Shown one piece after another: positions 1 to 8,630 of a stretch of 64,000 bases of DNA. Origin of the DNA: UBA2336 sp049306095 (GTDB taxonomy: Bacteria; Bacteroidota; Bacteroidia; Cytophagales; Cyclobacteriaceae); NCBI GenBank assembly GCA_049306095.1, contig JBAQPU010000051.1, positions 1 through 64,000 on the forward strand, given 5' to 3'. The notes under the pieces were generated by a model. That model made no database searches and was not told where the DNA came from. It saw only the letters and a program-made list of their open reading frames with translations. Within the stretch, counting starts at the first letter, position 1; each line of letters begins with the position of its first letter. The position numbers and the translations under genes are program-made.

Positions 1-44
1 GGGTTGCGGCTTGTAAGATTATTTAAAATTTAGCTAAAAATACC

Positions 45-82
45 CCCTGTTAAGGTAGGCAAACGGCTAAAAAGCAACAGGG
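45..82 (-). terminator. possible terminator after dnaJ
   Basis: Seven complementary bases (45-51 and 76-82) with a long loop lie just past the dnaJ stop. On the minus strand they are followed by a short T-rich run. The loop is large for an intrinsic terminator, so this is tentative. Confidence 0.3.
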
Positions 83-91
83 TTGTGAATT

Positions 92-1201
92 TTAATGGAA
101 AAACTCCTTCATCCTTTCGAAAAAGCCCTTGTCGCTGGCATCGGGTTTAGGTTCGAAATTGGGTGATTTTCGCAGACTTTCAAGTTTTTCACGCTCTTCC
201 GGGGTGAGTTTTTTGGGTGTCCACACGTTGACGTACACCAGTTGATCGCCCGTTTCATATCCATTGATATCCTTAACTCCCTTTCCGCGTAAGCGTAAGA
301 TTTTACCGCTCTGTGTACCCGGATCGATCTTAATTTTCACTTTTCCGCCAATGGAAGGAACTTCTACACTCGTTCCCAGGGCTGCATCAATGAAACTGAT
401 GTGCAAATCGTAAATCACGTTATTACCATCACGCTTCAACTGATTATCTTCTTGCTCTTCAATCAGGATTAAAAGATCTCCCGGAATTCCTCCGCCCGGG
501 GCATCGTTACCTTTACCCGACATGGAAAGTTGCATTCCGTCTGACACGCCTGCAGGAATTTTGATGGAAAGAATTTCTTCCTTTGAAACCAGGCCTGAGC
601 TGTCCACTCCGCTGGGTCGTTTGTCAATCGTTTGACCGGCTCCATTGCAACTGGGGCAGGTAGCGGTAGAAACCATTTGACCCAGCATGGTATTTACTAC
701 TTTTCTGGTTTGGCCTGTGCCCTGGCAGGTGCCACATGTTTTGTAGGTTACACCTTCGGCCTGGGTAAGGCGATTCACCTTTATTTTCTTCTCCACTCCG
801 TTGGCGATTTCTTCCAGCGTGAGTTTCAGTTTGATACGCAAGTTCGAGCCTTTGCGCTGACGTTTGCGGCCGCTGCTGCCACCAAAAAAACTTTCAAAAC
901 CGCTTCCGCCAAACACATCACCAAACTGGCTGAAAATATCATCCATGTTCATGTGGTGGCCGCCATATCCGCCATTACCCCGCGAATGACCAAAACGGTC
1001 GTACTGCGCACGCTTGTCATTATCGCTTAGTACTTCGTAGGCTTCGGCAGCTTCTTTGAATTTTTCTTCAGCTTCTTTGTTGCCGGGATTTTTATCGGGG
1101 TGAAATTGTATGGCTACTTTGCGGTAGGCTTTCTTGATTTCATCGGCTGATGCAGTTTTACCAACACCCAGTATTTCGTAAAAGTCTCTTTTCGTTGACA
1201 T
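92..1201 (-). CDS. dnaJ: DnaJ (Hsp40) co-chaperone with a single zinc centre
   Basis: Co-chaperone that delivers unfolded substrates to DnaK and stimulates its ATPase in the cytoplasm. The J-domain spans residues 5-70 with the HPD motif at 34-36, followed by a Gly/Phe-rich linker at about 71-115 and two C-terminal beta-sandwich domains to residue 369. Canonical DnaJ has four CxxCxGxG motifs. Here only two are visible (C156/C159 and C182/C185), and their position and spacing match motifs 2 and 3, which form zinc centre II. The places of motifs 1 and 4 (zinc centre I) hold no cysteine. The frame is otherwise intact and collinear. It lies 10 nt downstream of grpE, an obvious operon. The ATG at 1201 is the natural start, directly ahead of the J-domain. 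Confidence 0.97.
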   Translation of the reverse strand: MSTKRDFYEILGVGKTASADEIKKAYRKVAIQFHPDKNPGNKEAEEKFKEAAEAYEVLSDNDKRAQYDRFGHSRGNGGYGGHHMNMDDIFSQFGDVFGGSGFESFFGGSSGRKRQRKGSNLRIKLKLTLEEIANGVEKKIKVNRLTQAEGVTYKTCGTCQGTGQTRKVVNTMLGQMVSTATCPSCNGAGQTIDKRPSGVDSSGLVSKEEILSIKIPAGVSDGMQLSMSGKGNDAPGGGIPGDLLILIEEQEDNQLKRDGNNVIYDLHISFIDAALGTSVEVPSIGGKVKIKIDPGTQSGKILRLRGKGVKDINGYETGDQLVYVNVWTPKKLTPEEREKLESLRKSPNFEPKPDASDKGFFERMKEFFH

Positions 1202-1211
1202 CCCTTAAAGA

Positions 1212-1778
1212 TTAATTGCCCACTACAACTTTAGCAAAGCGTATTACTTTATCGTTCAATAAATACCCGTTTTCGACCACATCGATTACTTTTCCTTTTA
1301 ACGATTCGTCAGGAGCCGGAACCTGAGTGATAGCCTCGTGGAAGTCAGCATTGAACTCAGTTCCTTTTGCTTCCATTTGTTTTATACCTGTTTGATCAAG
1401 AATTCTTTTGAATTTGTTATAGATCAGCAGGAAGCCTTCCATTTCCTTGCTTTCACTTCCTTTGAATGCCTTTTCGGCCCGTTCGAAGTCATCGACAATC
1501 GGAAGAAGAGAAATGACTAATCGTTCATTCGCACTTTGAATCAATTCCAGTTTTTCTTTAGCTGTTCTTCTTCTGAAGTTTTCAAATTCTGAATACAAAC
1601 GGATGTACTTGTCTTTTGTCTCTGCCAGGTCTTCCTGAGCCTTCTTCAAGTCTGATTGAATTTTCGATTCTTCTGTGCCGGTCAGGGTTTCAAACGACTC
1701 AGGGTTATCCTGGCGCTCATCCGCCTGTATTTCCGATGTTGTTTTTTGAGTCTCTTCCGGTTGCTGCGTATTCTCCAT
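1212..1778 (-). CDS. grpE: GrpE nucleotide exchange factor
   Basis: Exchanges ADP for ATP on DnaK and works with DnaJ. The 188-residue protein has an acidic, disordered N-terminus (about 1-40), a long helix that forms the dimer coiled coil (about 40-90, containing the family motif FENFRRRTAKEK), and a C-terminal beta-wing ending in VIRFAKVVVGN. Length is normal. It starts with ATG and is the first gene of a grpE-dnaJ pair. dnaK is not in the window. Confidence 0.97.
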   Translation of the reverse strand: MENTQQPEETQKTTSEIQADERQDNPESFETLTGTEESKIQSDLKKAQEDLAETKDKYIRLYSEFENFRRRTAKEKLELIQSANERLVISLLPIVDDFERAEKAFKGSESKEMEGFLLIYNKFKRILDQTGIKQMEAKGTEFNADFHEAITQVPAPDESLKGKVIDVVENGYLLNDKVIRFAKVVVGN

Positions 1779-1902
1779 GGTATTTTAAGTCACGATATGT
1801 TAATTAAAGCGCCAATGTCAATAATGTTGCCAGAGCCTGTTTTGTGTCATAATGACATTGAAATAAGGCTTTTGGCAAGGTTTACCTGTCTAAAGGGCTA
1901 TT

Positions 1903-2892
1903 TTAATGCAGGTTTTTCCAGATCAGGTCTTTTAGCTCCTTTATTCCCTGGCTGGTTACGGCCGAGATAAAAACATGAGGCAATTCTGTTGGTATTTCCT
2001 GAACGATTTCTTTTCTCAGTTCATCATCCAGCATATCGGCTTTTGATACTGCCAATAATCTTTTCTTATCCAGCAATTCGGGATTGTATTTTCTCAGTTC
2101 GTTCAGCAGGATTTCGTACTCGGCATTTATATTTTTTGCATCGGCCGGTATCAGAAACAATAACAGGGAATTGCGTTCGATGTGCCTGAGAAATCGAATG
2201 CCTAATCCTTTTCCTTCTGCGGCTCCTTCAATGATTCCGGGAATGTCGGCCATCACAAACGATTTATCATCACGATACTGAACAACGCCTAAATTTGGTG
2301 TGAGTGTAGTGAAAGCGTAGTCGGCAATTTTTGGCTTGGCAGCAGATACGACCGAGAGCAACGTTGATTTTCCTGCGTTTGGGAAACCCACCAGGCCGAC
2401 ATCGGCAAGCAGTTTTAATTCAAGAACCACCCAGTGTTCTTTCCCTGGTTCACCGGGTTGGGCAAAGGTTGGGGCGCGCAGGGTGGAGGTGGCAAAAAAT
2501 AAATTTCCCTTTCCTCCACGGCCACCGGCAGTCAGCACATACTCCTGGCCATCTTCGGTAATTTCACACAACACCTGGTTAGTTTCTGAATCTTTGGCAA
2601 CGGTGCCGAGCGGCACTTCAATAATTTCATCTTTGCCAGAAGCTCCTGTACAGTTTTGCGATTCACCGGGTTTGCCTTTATCAGCCACCACATGCTTGCG
2701 GTATTTCAGGTGGAGGAGTGTCCAGAGTTGTGAATTGCCTTTCAGGATTATGCTTCCTCCGCGGCCGCCATCGCCACCATCGGGGCCACCCTTCTCCACG
2801 TGTTTTTCACGAACGAAATGTACACACCCCGCACCGCCCGCGCCTGAACGCGAGTTGAATTTCACATGATCAATAAAATTGGGGCTTGACAC
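1903..2892 (-). CDS. obg: Obg/CgtA GTPase
   Basis: Ribosome-associated GTPase involved in 50S maturation and stress signalling. The glycine-rich Obg fold covers residues 1-160. The G domain follows, with the P-loop GFPNAGKS at 169-176, the DIPG switch at 216-219 and SKAD at 283-286. At 329 residues it ends right after the G domain and lacks the C-terminal extension of Bacillus and E. coli homologues, as is usual in Bacteroidota. The start is a GTG at 2892, giving the N-terminus MSSPNFIDHV, which matches the family. A heptamer repeat lies immediately upstream. Confidence 0.96.
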   Translation of the reverse strand: MSSPNFIDHVKFNSRSGAGGAGCVHFVREKHVEKGGPDGGDGGRGGSIILKGNSQLWTLLHLKYRKHVVADKGKPGESQNCTGASGKDEIIEVPLGTVAKDSETNQVLCEITEDGQEYVLTAGGRGGKGNLFFATSTLRAPTFAQPGEPGKEHWVVLELKLLADVGLVGFPNAGKSTLLSVVSAAKPKIADYAFTTLTPNLGVVQYRDDKSFVMADIPGIIEGAAEGKGLGIRFLRHIERNSLLLFLIPADAKNINAEYEILLNELRKYNPELLDKKRLLAVSKADMLDDELRKEIVQEIPTELPHVFISAVTSQGIKELKDLIWKNLH

Positions 2893-2895
2893 GTT

Positions 2896-2940
2896 GGTTT
2901 CAGGTTTCAGGTTTCAGGTTTCAGGTTAACTTGAAACCTG
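2896..2940. repeat. heptamer tandem repeat with a hairpin end
   Basis: Four perfect copies of GGTTTCA (2896-2923) plus a partial fifth are followed by AAC and then TTGAAACCTG, the inverted complement of the unit, so the array can fold on itself. It fills most of the gap between obg and adk. No function can be inferred. Confidence 0.85.
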
Positions 2941-2950
2941 GAACATAGAA

Positions 2951-3514
2951 CTATTTAAGAAGTGAGCAAATAGTATTGAATATATCGTCAATGTTTCCGA
3001 TACCATAAACAGTTTCAAGTCTTCCTTGCTTTTCATAATACGGGAGAACGTGAACAGTTTTGGTAAAATATTCGGTTATTCTTTTGTTGAGTTTATCCTC
3101 TTCATCATCGGCACGGTTGGATTCTGTTCTGCGCCTGGCAATACGGGTCCGAACTTCTTCTTCGGTCACCTCCAATGCGATCACATGGTGAATGGCTGAG
3201 TTGTTATCCTTCATGAATTTGTCGAGCGCCTCGGCCTGTGCTACTGTACGGGGGAATCCATCAAACAAAAAACCTTTGGCGTGTGGGTTTTTATCGAGTT
3301 CCTCCTTCAGCATGGCAATGGTAATTTCATCGGGTACCAGTGCGCCACTGTTCATGATTTCTTTCACACGCTTTCCCAGGGGCGTATCGTTTTTAGTGTG
3401 CCAGCGAAACAGGTCGCCCGTAGAAATATGTACAAAACCATATTTCTGAATGAGTTTTTCGCTTTGCGTTCCTTTTCCAGCGCCCGGAGGGCCAAAGAGT
3501 ACGAGGTTGATCAT
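2951..3514 (-). CDS. adk: adenylate kinase
   Basis: Interconverts ATP + AMP and 2 ADP. The 187-residue protein starts at the ATG at 3514 (MINLVLFGPPGAGKGT); the upstream in-frame extension to 3559 is non-conserved and is not included. The P-loop is at residues 7-15, the AMP-binding region contains FDGFPRT, and the LID region contains RIARRR. The LID is the short form without zinc cysteines, and overall length fits short bacterial adenylate kinases. It sits between hpt and obg, all transcribed leftward. Confidence 0.96.
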   Translation of the reverse strand: MINLVLFGPPGAGKGTQSEKLIQKYGFVHISTGDLFRWHTKNDTPLGKRVKEIMNSGALVPDEITIAMLKEELDKNPHAKGFLFDGFPRTVAQAEALDKFMKDNNSAIHHVIALEVTEEEVRTRIARRRTESNRADDEEDKLNKRITEYFTKTVHVLPYYEKQGRLETVYGIGNIDDIFNTICSLLK

Positions 3515-3627
3515 GGGTAAAAATCGAATAAGGGGTGCAAGATAATGATCAATTTTCAATTAGCCGATTAGGCAATGCTAATTAGAGGATGTGCTGATGA
3601 GGTAATTAGCATCAGATTGATAACTGG

Positions 3628-4158
3628 TCATTGATCAATTGACCTATAGATATCTTTCAGGTTTCTGCCAAAGCCGTCATAATCGAGGCCATAGCCTAGA
3701 ACAAACTCGTCATCGATGTCAAAGCCAACGTATTTGGGTTGTACCGCATGCTCACGGGCAGGTGCTTTGCGGATCAGGGTTGCAATTTCTACCGATCGTG
3801 TACCCAGGCTGCTCAACTCCTCTACCACTTTACTCAGGGTAAGACCAGTGTCCATGATATCTTCAATGATGATCAGATCCTGACCGAATAAACTTTCATT
3901 CAACCCGATGAGGGTGTTCAGTTGACCGCTGCTTTGCGTGCCCTGGTAGGATGAATGCTTAACAAACGATACCCGGCAATCTACCTTTAACTCCCGAACC
4001 AGGTCGGCAGTAAAAATAAATGAGCCATTGAGAATGGGAAGTAAAAGCGGAGTTTTGTCTTTGTAATCACGGTTGATGTCGGCAGCAAGGTCTTTAACCT
4101 TTTCGTCAATTTTCGCTGCTGAAATAAACTTTTTAAACTCGAGGTTCTTGATTTTCAT
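3628..4158 (-). CDS. hpt: hypoxanthine phosphoribosyltransferase
   Basis: Purine salvage: hypoxanthine or guanine plus PRPP to IMP or GMP. The 176-residue protein begins at the ATG at 4158 (MKIKNLEFKK), preferred over an upstream non-conserved extension. The PRPP loop EDIMDTGLT is at 99-107, and the dimer/PRPP segment PILNGSFIFTADLVR is near 41-55. The C-terminal part includes KYVGFDIDDEFVLGYGLDYD, typical of Hpt. It could form a nucleotide-salvage operon with adk, although about 110 nt separate them. Confidence 0.94.
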   Translation of the reverse strand: MKIKNLEFKKFISAAKIDEKVKDLAADINRDYKDKTPLLLPILNGSFIFTADLVRELKVDCRVSFVKHSSYQGTQSSGQLNTLIGLNESLFGQDLIIIEDIMDTGLTLSKVVEELSSLGTRSVEIATLIRKAPAREHAVQPKYVGFDIDDEFVLGYGLDYDGFGRNLKDIYRSIDQ

Positions 4159-4228
4159 AACGTGCGCTAAAAGGCAAGGGCGCAAAAATAACAGATTATT
4201 TTATATCAATCGTTGTGATAGCAAGGCC

Positions 4229-5143
4229 TTACAACTCCTTCATCAACTGTTCGTACAGGTTGATCATGGAATTGATATCTGATTTGTGAACTTTTTCATG
4301 CGGTGTGTGTGCATGTTGTTGTGGTGCGCCAACAAAACACCAGTCGAAAGGATAGGGTGAGATTTGCAATTCACGTCCATCGCTGGAGCCCATGCCTTCT
4401 ACTTCCAATTGAAAGTTCAGTTTTTTCTTTTGCGCGATTTCAATAATGCGATTGACAAATTTCTTTCGCGGAATATTTTTATCGCGTAATGAAATGGCAG
4501 CACCTTTGCCCGGTTCAACACCATCGGATACCCAGGTAATGTCGGAGATGAGCGCTTGTCGAACATTCCAATGCTCATACATGTAGCGGGCAAGATAGGG
4601 CACAGCGCCTCCGCCATGTTCTTCCCAACAACTGAAAGCGATCACGCCATCTTTTAATGTTTCGGCAACTTTTAAAGCATTGTAAATTCCCAGCCGGTTG
4701 TCGAGGTAAGCTGTTTGAATGTACGATTTGGTGTCTTTGAAATTTATTTTGTAGGTAAGTGAAGTGCCCCGGTCGATCACGCGACCGAACCGATAGAATG
4801 CGTGATTTTCTTTGTCGTATTCCAATTCACATTCGATCAACCCTTTTGAGTCACGCCCCACCAGCTTTGTTCCGGGTTCGGCATCGGGACTGCCAATGGG
4901 CAGCAATTGATTTTGATAGCGCACGGTAAAGCCAATGCTGTCCATGTGCGCGAAAATGGCGGTGCGCGGCTCGCCAAATTTTAGCAGCAGGCAGTCCTGA
5001 AATTCATCACCGTGAATGATTTCAGGTTTTACTTTCCAATTCTTCTTTTCCCGGGCAATGTGCTTCAATAAAAATTCTTTCAGGGCATACTCTTCCCCCG
5101 AAGGAGCATGGATTTCGCAAAGCTGTTTTAAGAGTTTCATCAT
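4229..5143 (-). CDS. M42/M20-like zinc aminopeptidase
   Basis: A cytosolic di-zinc peptidase of the M42-like group, which trims N-terminal residues from peptides. The conserved metal ligands are visible: AHMDS (H66, D68), the bridging aspartate in LDNR (D148), the catalytic/metal glutamates in CWEEHGGG (E174, E175), a further aspartate in SDITW (D201) and a terminal histidine in HTPHEKVH. No signal peptide is present. The length of 304 residues is a little short for M42 (about 340), which fits a compact apical domain. Substrate specificity cannot be read from sequence. The start is one of two adjacent ATGs at 5143 and 5140. Confidence 0.82.
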   Translation of the reverse strand: MMKLLKQLCEIHAPSGEEYALKEFLLKHIAREKKNWKVKPEIIHGDEFQDCLLLKFGEPRTAIFAHMDSIGFTVRYQNQLLPIGSPDAEPGTKLVGRDSKGLIECELEYDKENHAFYRFGRVIDRGTSLTYKINFKDTKSYIQTAYLDNRLGIYNALKVAETLKDGVIAFSCWEEHGGGAVPYLARYMYEHWNVRQALISDITWVSDGVEPGKGAAISLRDKNIPRKKFVNRIIEIAQKKKLNFQLEVEGMGSSDGRELQISPYPFDWCFVGAPQQHAHTPHEKVHKSDINSMINLYEQLMKEL

Positions 5144-5328
5144 TTTTTATTATTCGCGACCCTGTGCCGCGATCTTATTCGATGTACAAAACGTTGAGAT
5201 GCCGAACCTCCCAATAAAAAATAGGGACAGTCAGATCCGGCAGGGTTCTTTTCTTTTATTGTGGGTGATTTCGAGAACTTCCACAACTTTATCTTAAATT
5301 TTGATGGAAAAAAAGAATTCCGGCTTCT

Positions 5329-5973
5329 ATGTTAACGATCCTTAATCAACAACCTTCAATTGCCAACCAATTTTTGCTGGAATTACGCGACAACACAATT
5401 CAGCGGGATCGGGAACGTTTTCGCAGAAATATTGAAAAGTTGGGTGAGCTAATGGCCTATGAAATTTCCAGGAAGTTACCCTATCAGCAAACTTCTGTTC
5501 AAACGCCATTGGGTATTTCTGAAATTCAGGAGCTAAGCGAAAAACCTGTTTTAATTACGGTGCTTCGCGCGGGACTTGCATACTTTCAGGGCTTTCAGCA
5601 TTACTTCAGTCATTCCGATTGTGGGTTTATTGGTGCGTACAGAAAAGAAAGCGTAACAGACCTGGCTGTTAAGCTGGATTACCTCGCAACACCCACCGTA
5701 GAAGGACGAACAGTGATTCTCATCGACCCGATGCTGGCTACGGGGCAGTCTGTGATAAAATCAATACATGCATTGTTAGCACATGGGAAACCCTCACATG
5801 TGCATGTTGCTGCCTTGGTAGCTGCACCGGAAGGTGTGAAACAGGTGGAAGAACAGTTGAAGATTTCACACGAGGTTTGGACATGGGCGCTGGATGAAAA
5901 GCTGAATGATCAGTTTTATATTGTGCCGGGGTTGGGCGATGCCGGGGATTTGAGTTATGGTGAGAAACTTTAA
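5329..5973 (+). CDS. upp: uracil phosphoribosyltransferase
   Basis: Pyrimidine salvage: uracil + PRPP to UMP. The PRPP-binding loop LIDPMLATGQS is at 131-141, and the C-terminal uracil-recognition segment (IVPGLGDAGDLSYG) is intact. The 214-residue length is normal. It is divergent from the M42-like peptidase, with a 185-bp intergenic region that must hold both promoters. No riboswitch or strong hairpin was seen there. Confidence 0.95.
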   Translation: MLTILNQQPSIANQFLLELRDNTIQRDRERFRRNIEKLGELMAYEISRKLPYQQTSVQTPLGISEIQELSEKPVLITVLRAGLAYFQGFQHYFSHSDCGFIGAYRKESVTDLAVKLDYLATPTVEGRTVILIDPMLATGQSVIKSIHALLAHGKPSHVHVAALVAAPEGVKQVEEQLKISHEVWTWALDEKLNDQFYIVPGLGDAGDLSYGEKL

Positions 5974-6037
5974 TGGTCAATGGTCAATTCTCAACCAGCC
6001 AACAGGAAACTGATCAATGAAAATTGATAATTGAAAT

Positions 6038-6496
6038 ATGTGGGAAGAAATTTTGAAAGCGTTTTCGTTGGTGTACCTGCCCAGCATGGTCAAATTTATT
6101 TTTGGCCCCATGGGAGGATATGCGGCTAAGCTTCATGTAGCCACTACCATTATCAGTACCGTAGCCGGAACAATGACAGTAGTACTCGCCTTTTCTTTTG
6201 CCGGTGACTGGATCCGCAACAATATTTTGAATCGTTTTTTTCCGAAGAGGAAGCGCTTTTCAGAACGAAACAGAAAGTTTGTGACCATTTGGAAAAAATA
6301 TGGTGTGGCAGGAGTGGCGTTTTTAACTCCGTTACTGTTAACACCAATTGGAGGAAGCCTGCTGGCCATTAGTTTTGGAAGTCCGCGCGACAAACTGATT
6401 TTGTATATGTTTATCAGTGCCTCGGTGTGGGCCAGTATTTTTTCACTGGCTATTTACCTGTTGGGAGCCAATGTGTTTCCGGAGTATATGAAGTGA
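6038..6496 (+). CDS. small integral membrane protein
   Basis: A 152-residue inner-membrane protein with a hydrophobic N-terminal segment, a second segment around residues 35-60, a basic cytoplasmic loop (FFPKRKRFSERNRK) and two more segments (about 92-115 and 122-147). The phrase VAFLTPLLLTPIGGSLLAISFG resembles the small-multidrug-export/SNARE-associated group of membrane proteins, but the match is weak and no substrate can be assigned. It follows upp by 64 nt on the same strand and may be co-transcribed. Confidence 0.75.
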   Translation: MWEEILKAFSLVYLPSMVKFIFGPMGGYAAKLHVATTIISTVAGTMTVVLAFSFAGDWIRNNILNRFFPKRKRFSERNRKFVTIWKKYGVAGVAFLTPLLLTPIGGSLLAISFGSPRDKLILYMFISASVWASIFSLAIYLLGANVFPEYMK

Positions 6497-6687
6497 CCTT
6501 AAGAGGCACCGGTTATCCATCTACGTTTTCTTGTGGATTTGTCATTTTTAGTTTGTCAAGCTGGCCGTTTTGTCGACCGTTTGAATTTATTGTTTGTTGT
6601 CGCAATTCAAAACAACTTGGCTCTAATTATATTGTTTATTAGTTGCATAAGGTCAAACGAAAGGGTAAACCTAAAATTATTCTTTTC

Positions 6688-7410
6688 TTACTTAGAACTG
6701 TCTATATAGTCAAGTAAACTGTTTTCCAACTCGGTTAATGATTCAAATATTTTCTCGTTAAACTTCAATACTTCTTTTTCAGTAATAATTACTTGATTAA
6801 TAAAGTTGCCATAAACTGGTCGAAGGATTTCTTCAGCTAGTTGTTTCAGATCCGGATTGATTTTAGAGATTTCGGTTGTGTATAAATAAGAATTCGAGTT
6901 TACCATTGTTGTGTTTCTGAAATTCAGAATATTCTCTTGCTGCTGATTATACAGGAGTTCAAAGATTGGAAGTTTAACCCTATAGACACTATAAAGTTGA
7001 GTTTTAATATTTTCAGGCAATTCACTAATCGTTCCATTACTAACTGCTGATATGTAAGTTGGTGAGTTTGGGTCGAAAAGAAAAATAAATTGACCTGTTG
7101 ACATTTTGTAAAACCATAGTAGTTGTTTGTCTGAGAACTTTTTAGAAGTTCTTTGATTGCGAAGGGAATCTAACTGACTAATCCAAGCAGATGACCCATC
7201 TATGTCATCTTTAAATTTTGTTTTTAGAGCATCAATATCTGTAAGAAGTGATTTAGATAATTCAATCAAATCATTTTTCTTTTTTATTTCTTCACGCCAC
7301 TGGTCAAAAAGAAATGATATTGTAATACCAAGAAAAATAATAATAATTTCAGCTAAGTATCTTAAAATTGTTTGATAAGTGCTGCCTGATTTAATTTGTT
7401 TGAGTATCAT
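6688..7410 (-). CDS. DUF6090-like membrane-anchored protein
   Basis: A 240-residue protein with one N-terminal membrane segment (about residues 17-35, EIIIIFLGITISFLFDQW) followed by a long helical, probably periplasmic or cytoplasmic, domain. The hydrophobic segment ending in a W-R-E-E motif is typical of the DUF6090 proteins common in Bacteroidota. Function is unknown. The gene is clearly richer in A+T than its neighbours, suggesting a different origin. It stands alone, convergent with the upstream plus-strand gene. Confidence 0.7.
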   Translation of the reverse strand: MILKQIKSGSTYQTILRYLAEIIIIFLGITISFLFDQWREEIKKKNDLIELSKSLLTDIDALKTKFKDDIDGSSAWISQLDSLRNQRTSKKFSDKQLLWFYKMSTGQFIFLFDPNSPTYISAVSNGTISELPENIKTQLYSVYRVKLPIFELLYNQQQENILNFRNTTMVNSNSYLYTTEISKINPDLKQLAEEILRPVYGNFINQVIITEKEVLKFNEKIFESLTELENSLLDYIDSSK

Positions 7411-7530
7411 GCATTACGTCCATAAATATTAGCTATTTAATCTATTTCTTACTTCAGCCGTGATTGTTTCTGTCTGTATGGCTTGCGCACAAAGTCCCGC
7501 TAAAGTTATTGCTGTTATTTTACTGATTAC

Positions 7531-8436
7531 TTACTTCACCTCTTCATCCGGAAGTACCTCAATATCATGGATGAGTACTTTTTTGGCAATGGCTTGTCCG
7601 GTTTTGGTGGCGGCTAATCCGCCTAATGCAGTTTCTTTATAGCGTGTTTCCATACTGGCGCCAATTTCGCCCATGGCTTCAATCACTTCATCCACAGGAA
7701 TCACACTGCTTACACTGGCAAGCGCAATTTGTGCCGAACTGTTGGCAATGGCTGCCGCGCTGGCGTTTCGAACCACACATGGCACTTCAACCAATCCGGC
7801 AACAGGATCACATACCAAACCGAGCATGCACTGAACAGTAACCGCCACCGCATTAAAAATCTGGTCGGTATCGCCACCCAAGCAATAAACAATAGCGCCT
7901 GAACCCATGGCTGCAGCGGTTCCTGTCTCGGCCTGGCAGCCGCCCACGGCACCGGCAATGCTGGCTTTCTGTTCCATGATGAGTGCGATGCCCGCAGCGA
8001 GCAACATCGCTTCCAGAATTTTTTTGTCGTCAATGTGATGAATCTCTTGCAGCGTGTAGAGCACACCCGGCATAATGCCGCTGGCACCTGCGGTGGGCGC
8101 AGCAACAATGCGGCCCATACACGAGTTTACTTCTTTAGCTGCGAGCGCGCGTGAAATCAGGTTTTGAAATTCTTTGGAGAGTACGGACTTGGGATAGTTG
8201 TACACTTTCTTCGCGCCATTGTTGATCATGCCCGAACGGGAGGTCATTTCTTCGGTAAGGCCTGTGGCCACGGCATCTTTCATCACGTCCCAAGCTTTGG
8301 CGAGTCCGTCCCAGATTTCTTTTTCGGTACGATTGCGTTGTGTGCATTCGTACTCCAGTACCACCTGTACCAGCGACATGTTTTTGTCGATGCTGTACTG
8401 TTTCCACTCGTGAAATGATTCAAATAAGAAAGCCAT
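7531..8436 (-). CDS. sdaAA: L-serine dehydratase, alpha (catalytic) subunit
   Basis: Iron-sulfur L-serine ammonia-lyase: serine to pyruvate + ammonia. From the ATG at 8436 the protein has 301 residues. The family signature is present: SCMGRIVAAPTAGASG (105-120), GGCQAETG with C167, LGLVCDP with C209 and VEVPCVVRN with C220; these cysteines are candidate 4Fe-4S ligands. Only the alpha domain is encoded. The beta/ACT-type domain of the fused enzyme is missing and no sdaAB is adjacent. An in-frame start at 8466 is rejected because it lies inside a palindromic repeat. Confidence 0.93.
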   Translation of the reverse strand: MAFLFESFHEWKQYSIDKNMSLVQVVLEYECTQRNRTEKEIWDGLAKAWDVMKDAVATGLTEEMTSRSGMINNGAKKVYNYPKSVLSKEFQNLISRALAAKEVNSCMGRIVAAPTAGASGIMPGVLYTLQEIHHIDDKKILEAMLLAAGIALIMEQKASIAGAVGGCQAETGTAAAMGSGAIVYCLGGDTDQIFNAVAVTVQCMLGLVCDPVAGLVEVPCVVRNASAAAIANSSAQIALASVSSVIPVDEVIEAMGEIGASMETRYKETALGGLAATKTGQAIAKKVLIHDIEVLPDEEVK

Positions 8437-8450
8437 AGTATCCGGTTTAA

Positions 8451-8572
8451 GTTGAAGCTGTCCCAAAAGTTAATTTGTCAGGTTGAGCGGAGCCGAAACC
8501 TATTTTCGACACAGAATAGTCTTCGACTACGCTCGGACTGACATTCAGCGATGCTTTTGGGACAGCCTCAAC
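8451..8572. repeat. palindromic MITE-like element upstream of sdaAA
   Basis: Terminal inverted repeats of 19 bp (8451-8469 and 8554-8572) match at 18 positions. Inside them is a second, imperfect inverted pair (8476-8498 and 8521-8543), whose left arm contains TCAGGTTGAGCGGAG and right arm contains TTCGACTACGCTCGGACTGA. The element can fold into one long hairpin. I recall similar GTCAGGTTGAGCGGAG-type motifs as frequent intergenic repeats in Bacteroidota. It has no coding capacity and lies 15 bp ahead of the sdaAA start. Confidence 0.85.
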
Positions 8573-8630
8573 CTGCTAATGACCAAAATTCCGGCTTTAT
8601 CAGCGCATTTCAAACGGTTGAAAGAAGTAT

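Noticed and set aside
632..1030. Plus-strand frame opposite dnaJ (132 codons)
   Set aside because: Shadow of the conserved dnaJ reading frame; composition is explained by the complementary codons.
2336..2869. Long plus-strand frame opposite obg (177 codons)
   Set aside because: Antisense shadow of a conserved GTPase gene; proline/serine-rich, no recognisable domain and no start context.
8436..8466. Earlier in-frame start for sdaAA at 8466
   Set aside because: The extra ten residues lie within the terminal repeat of the palindromic element and the family N-terminus begins at MAFLFESF.
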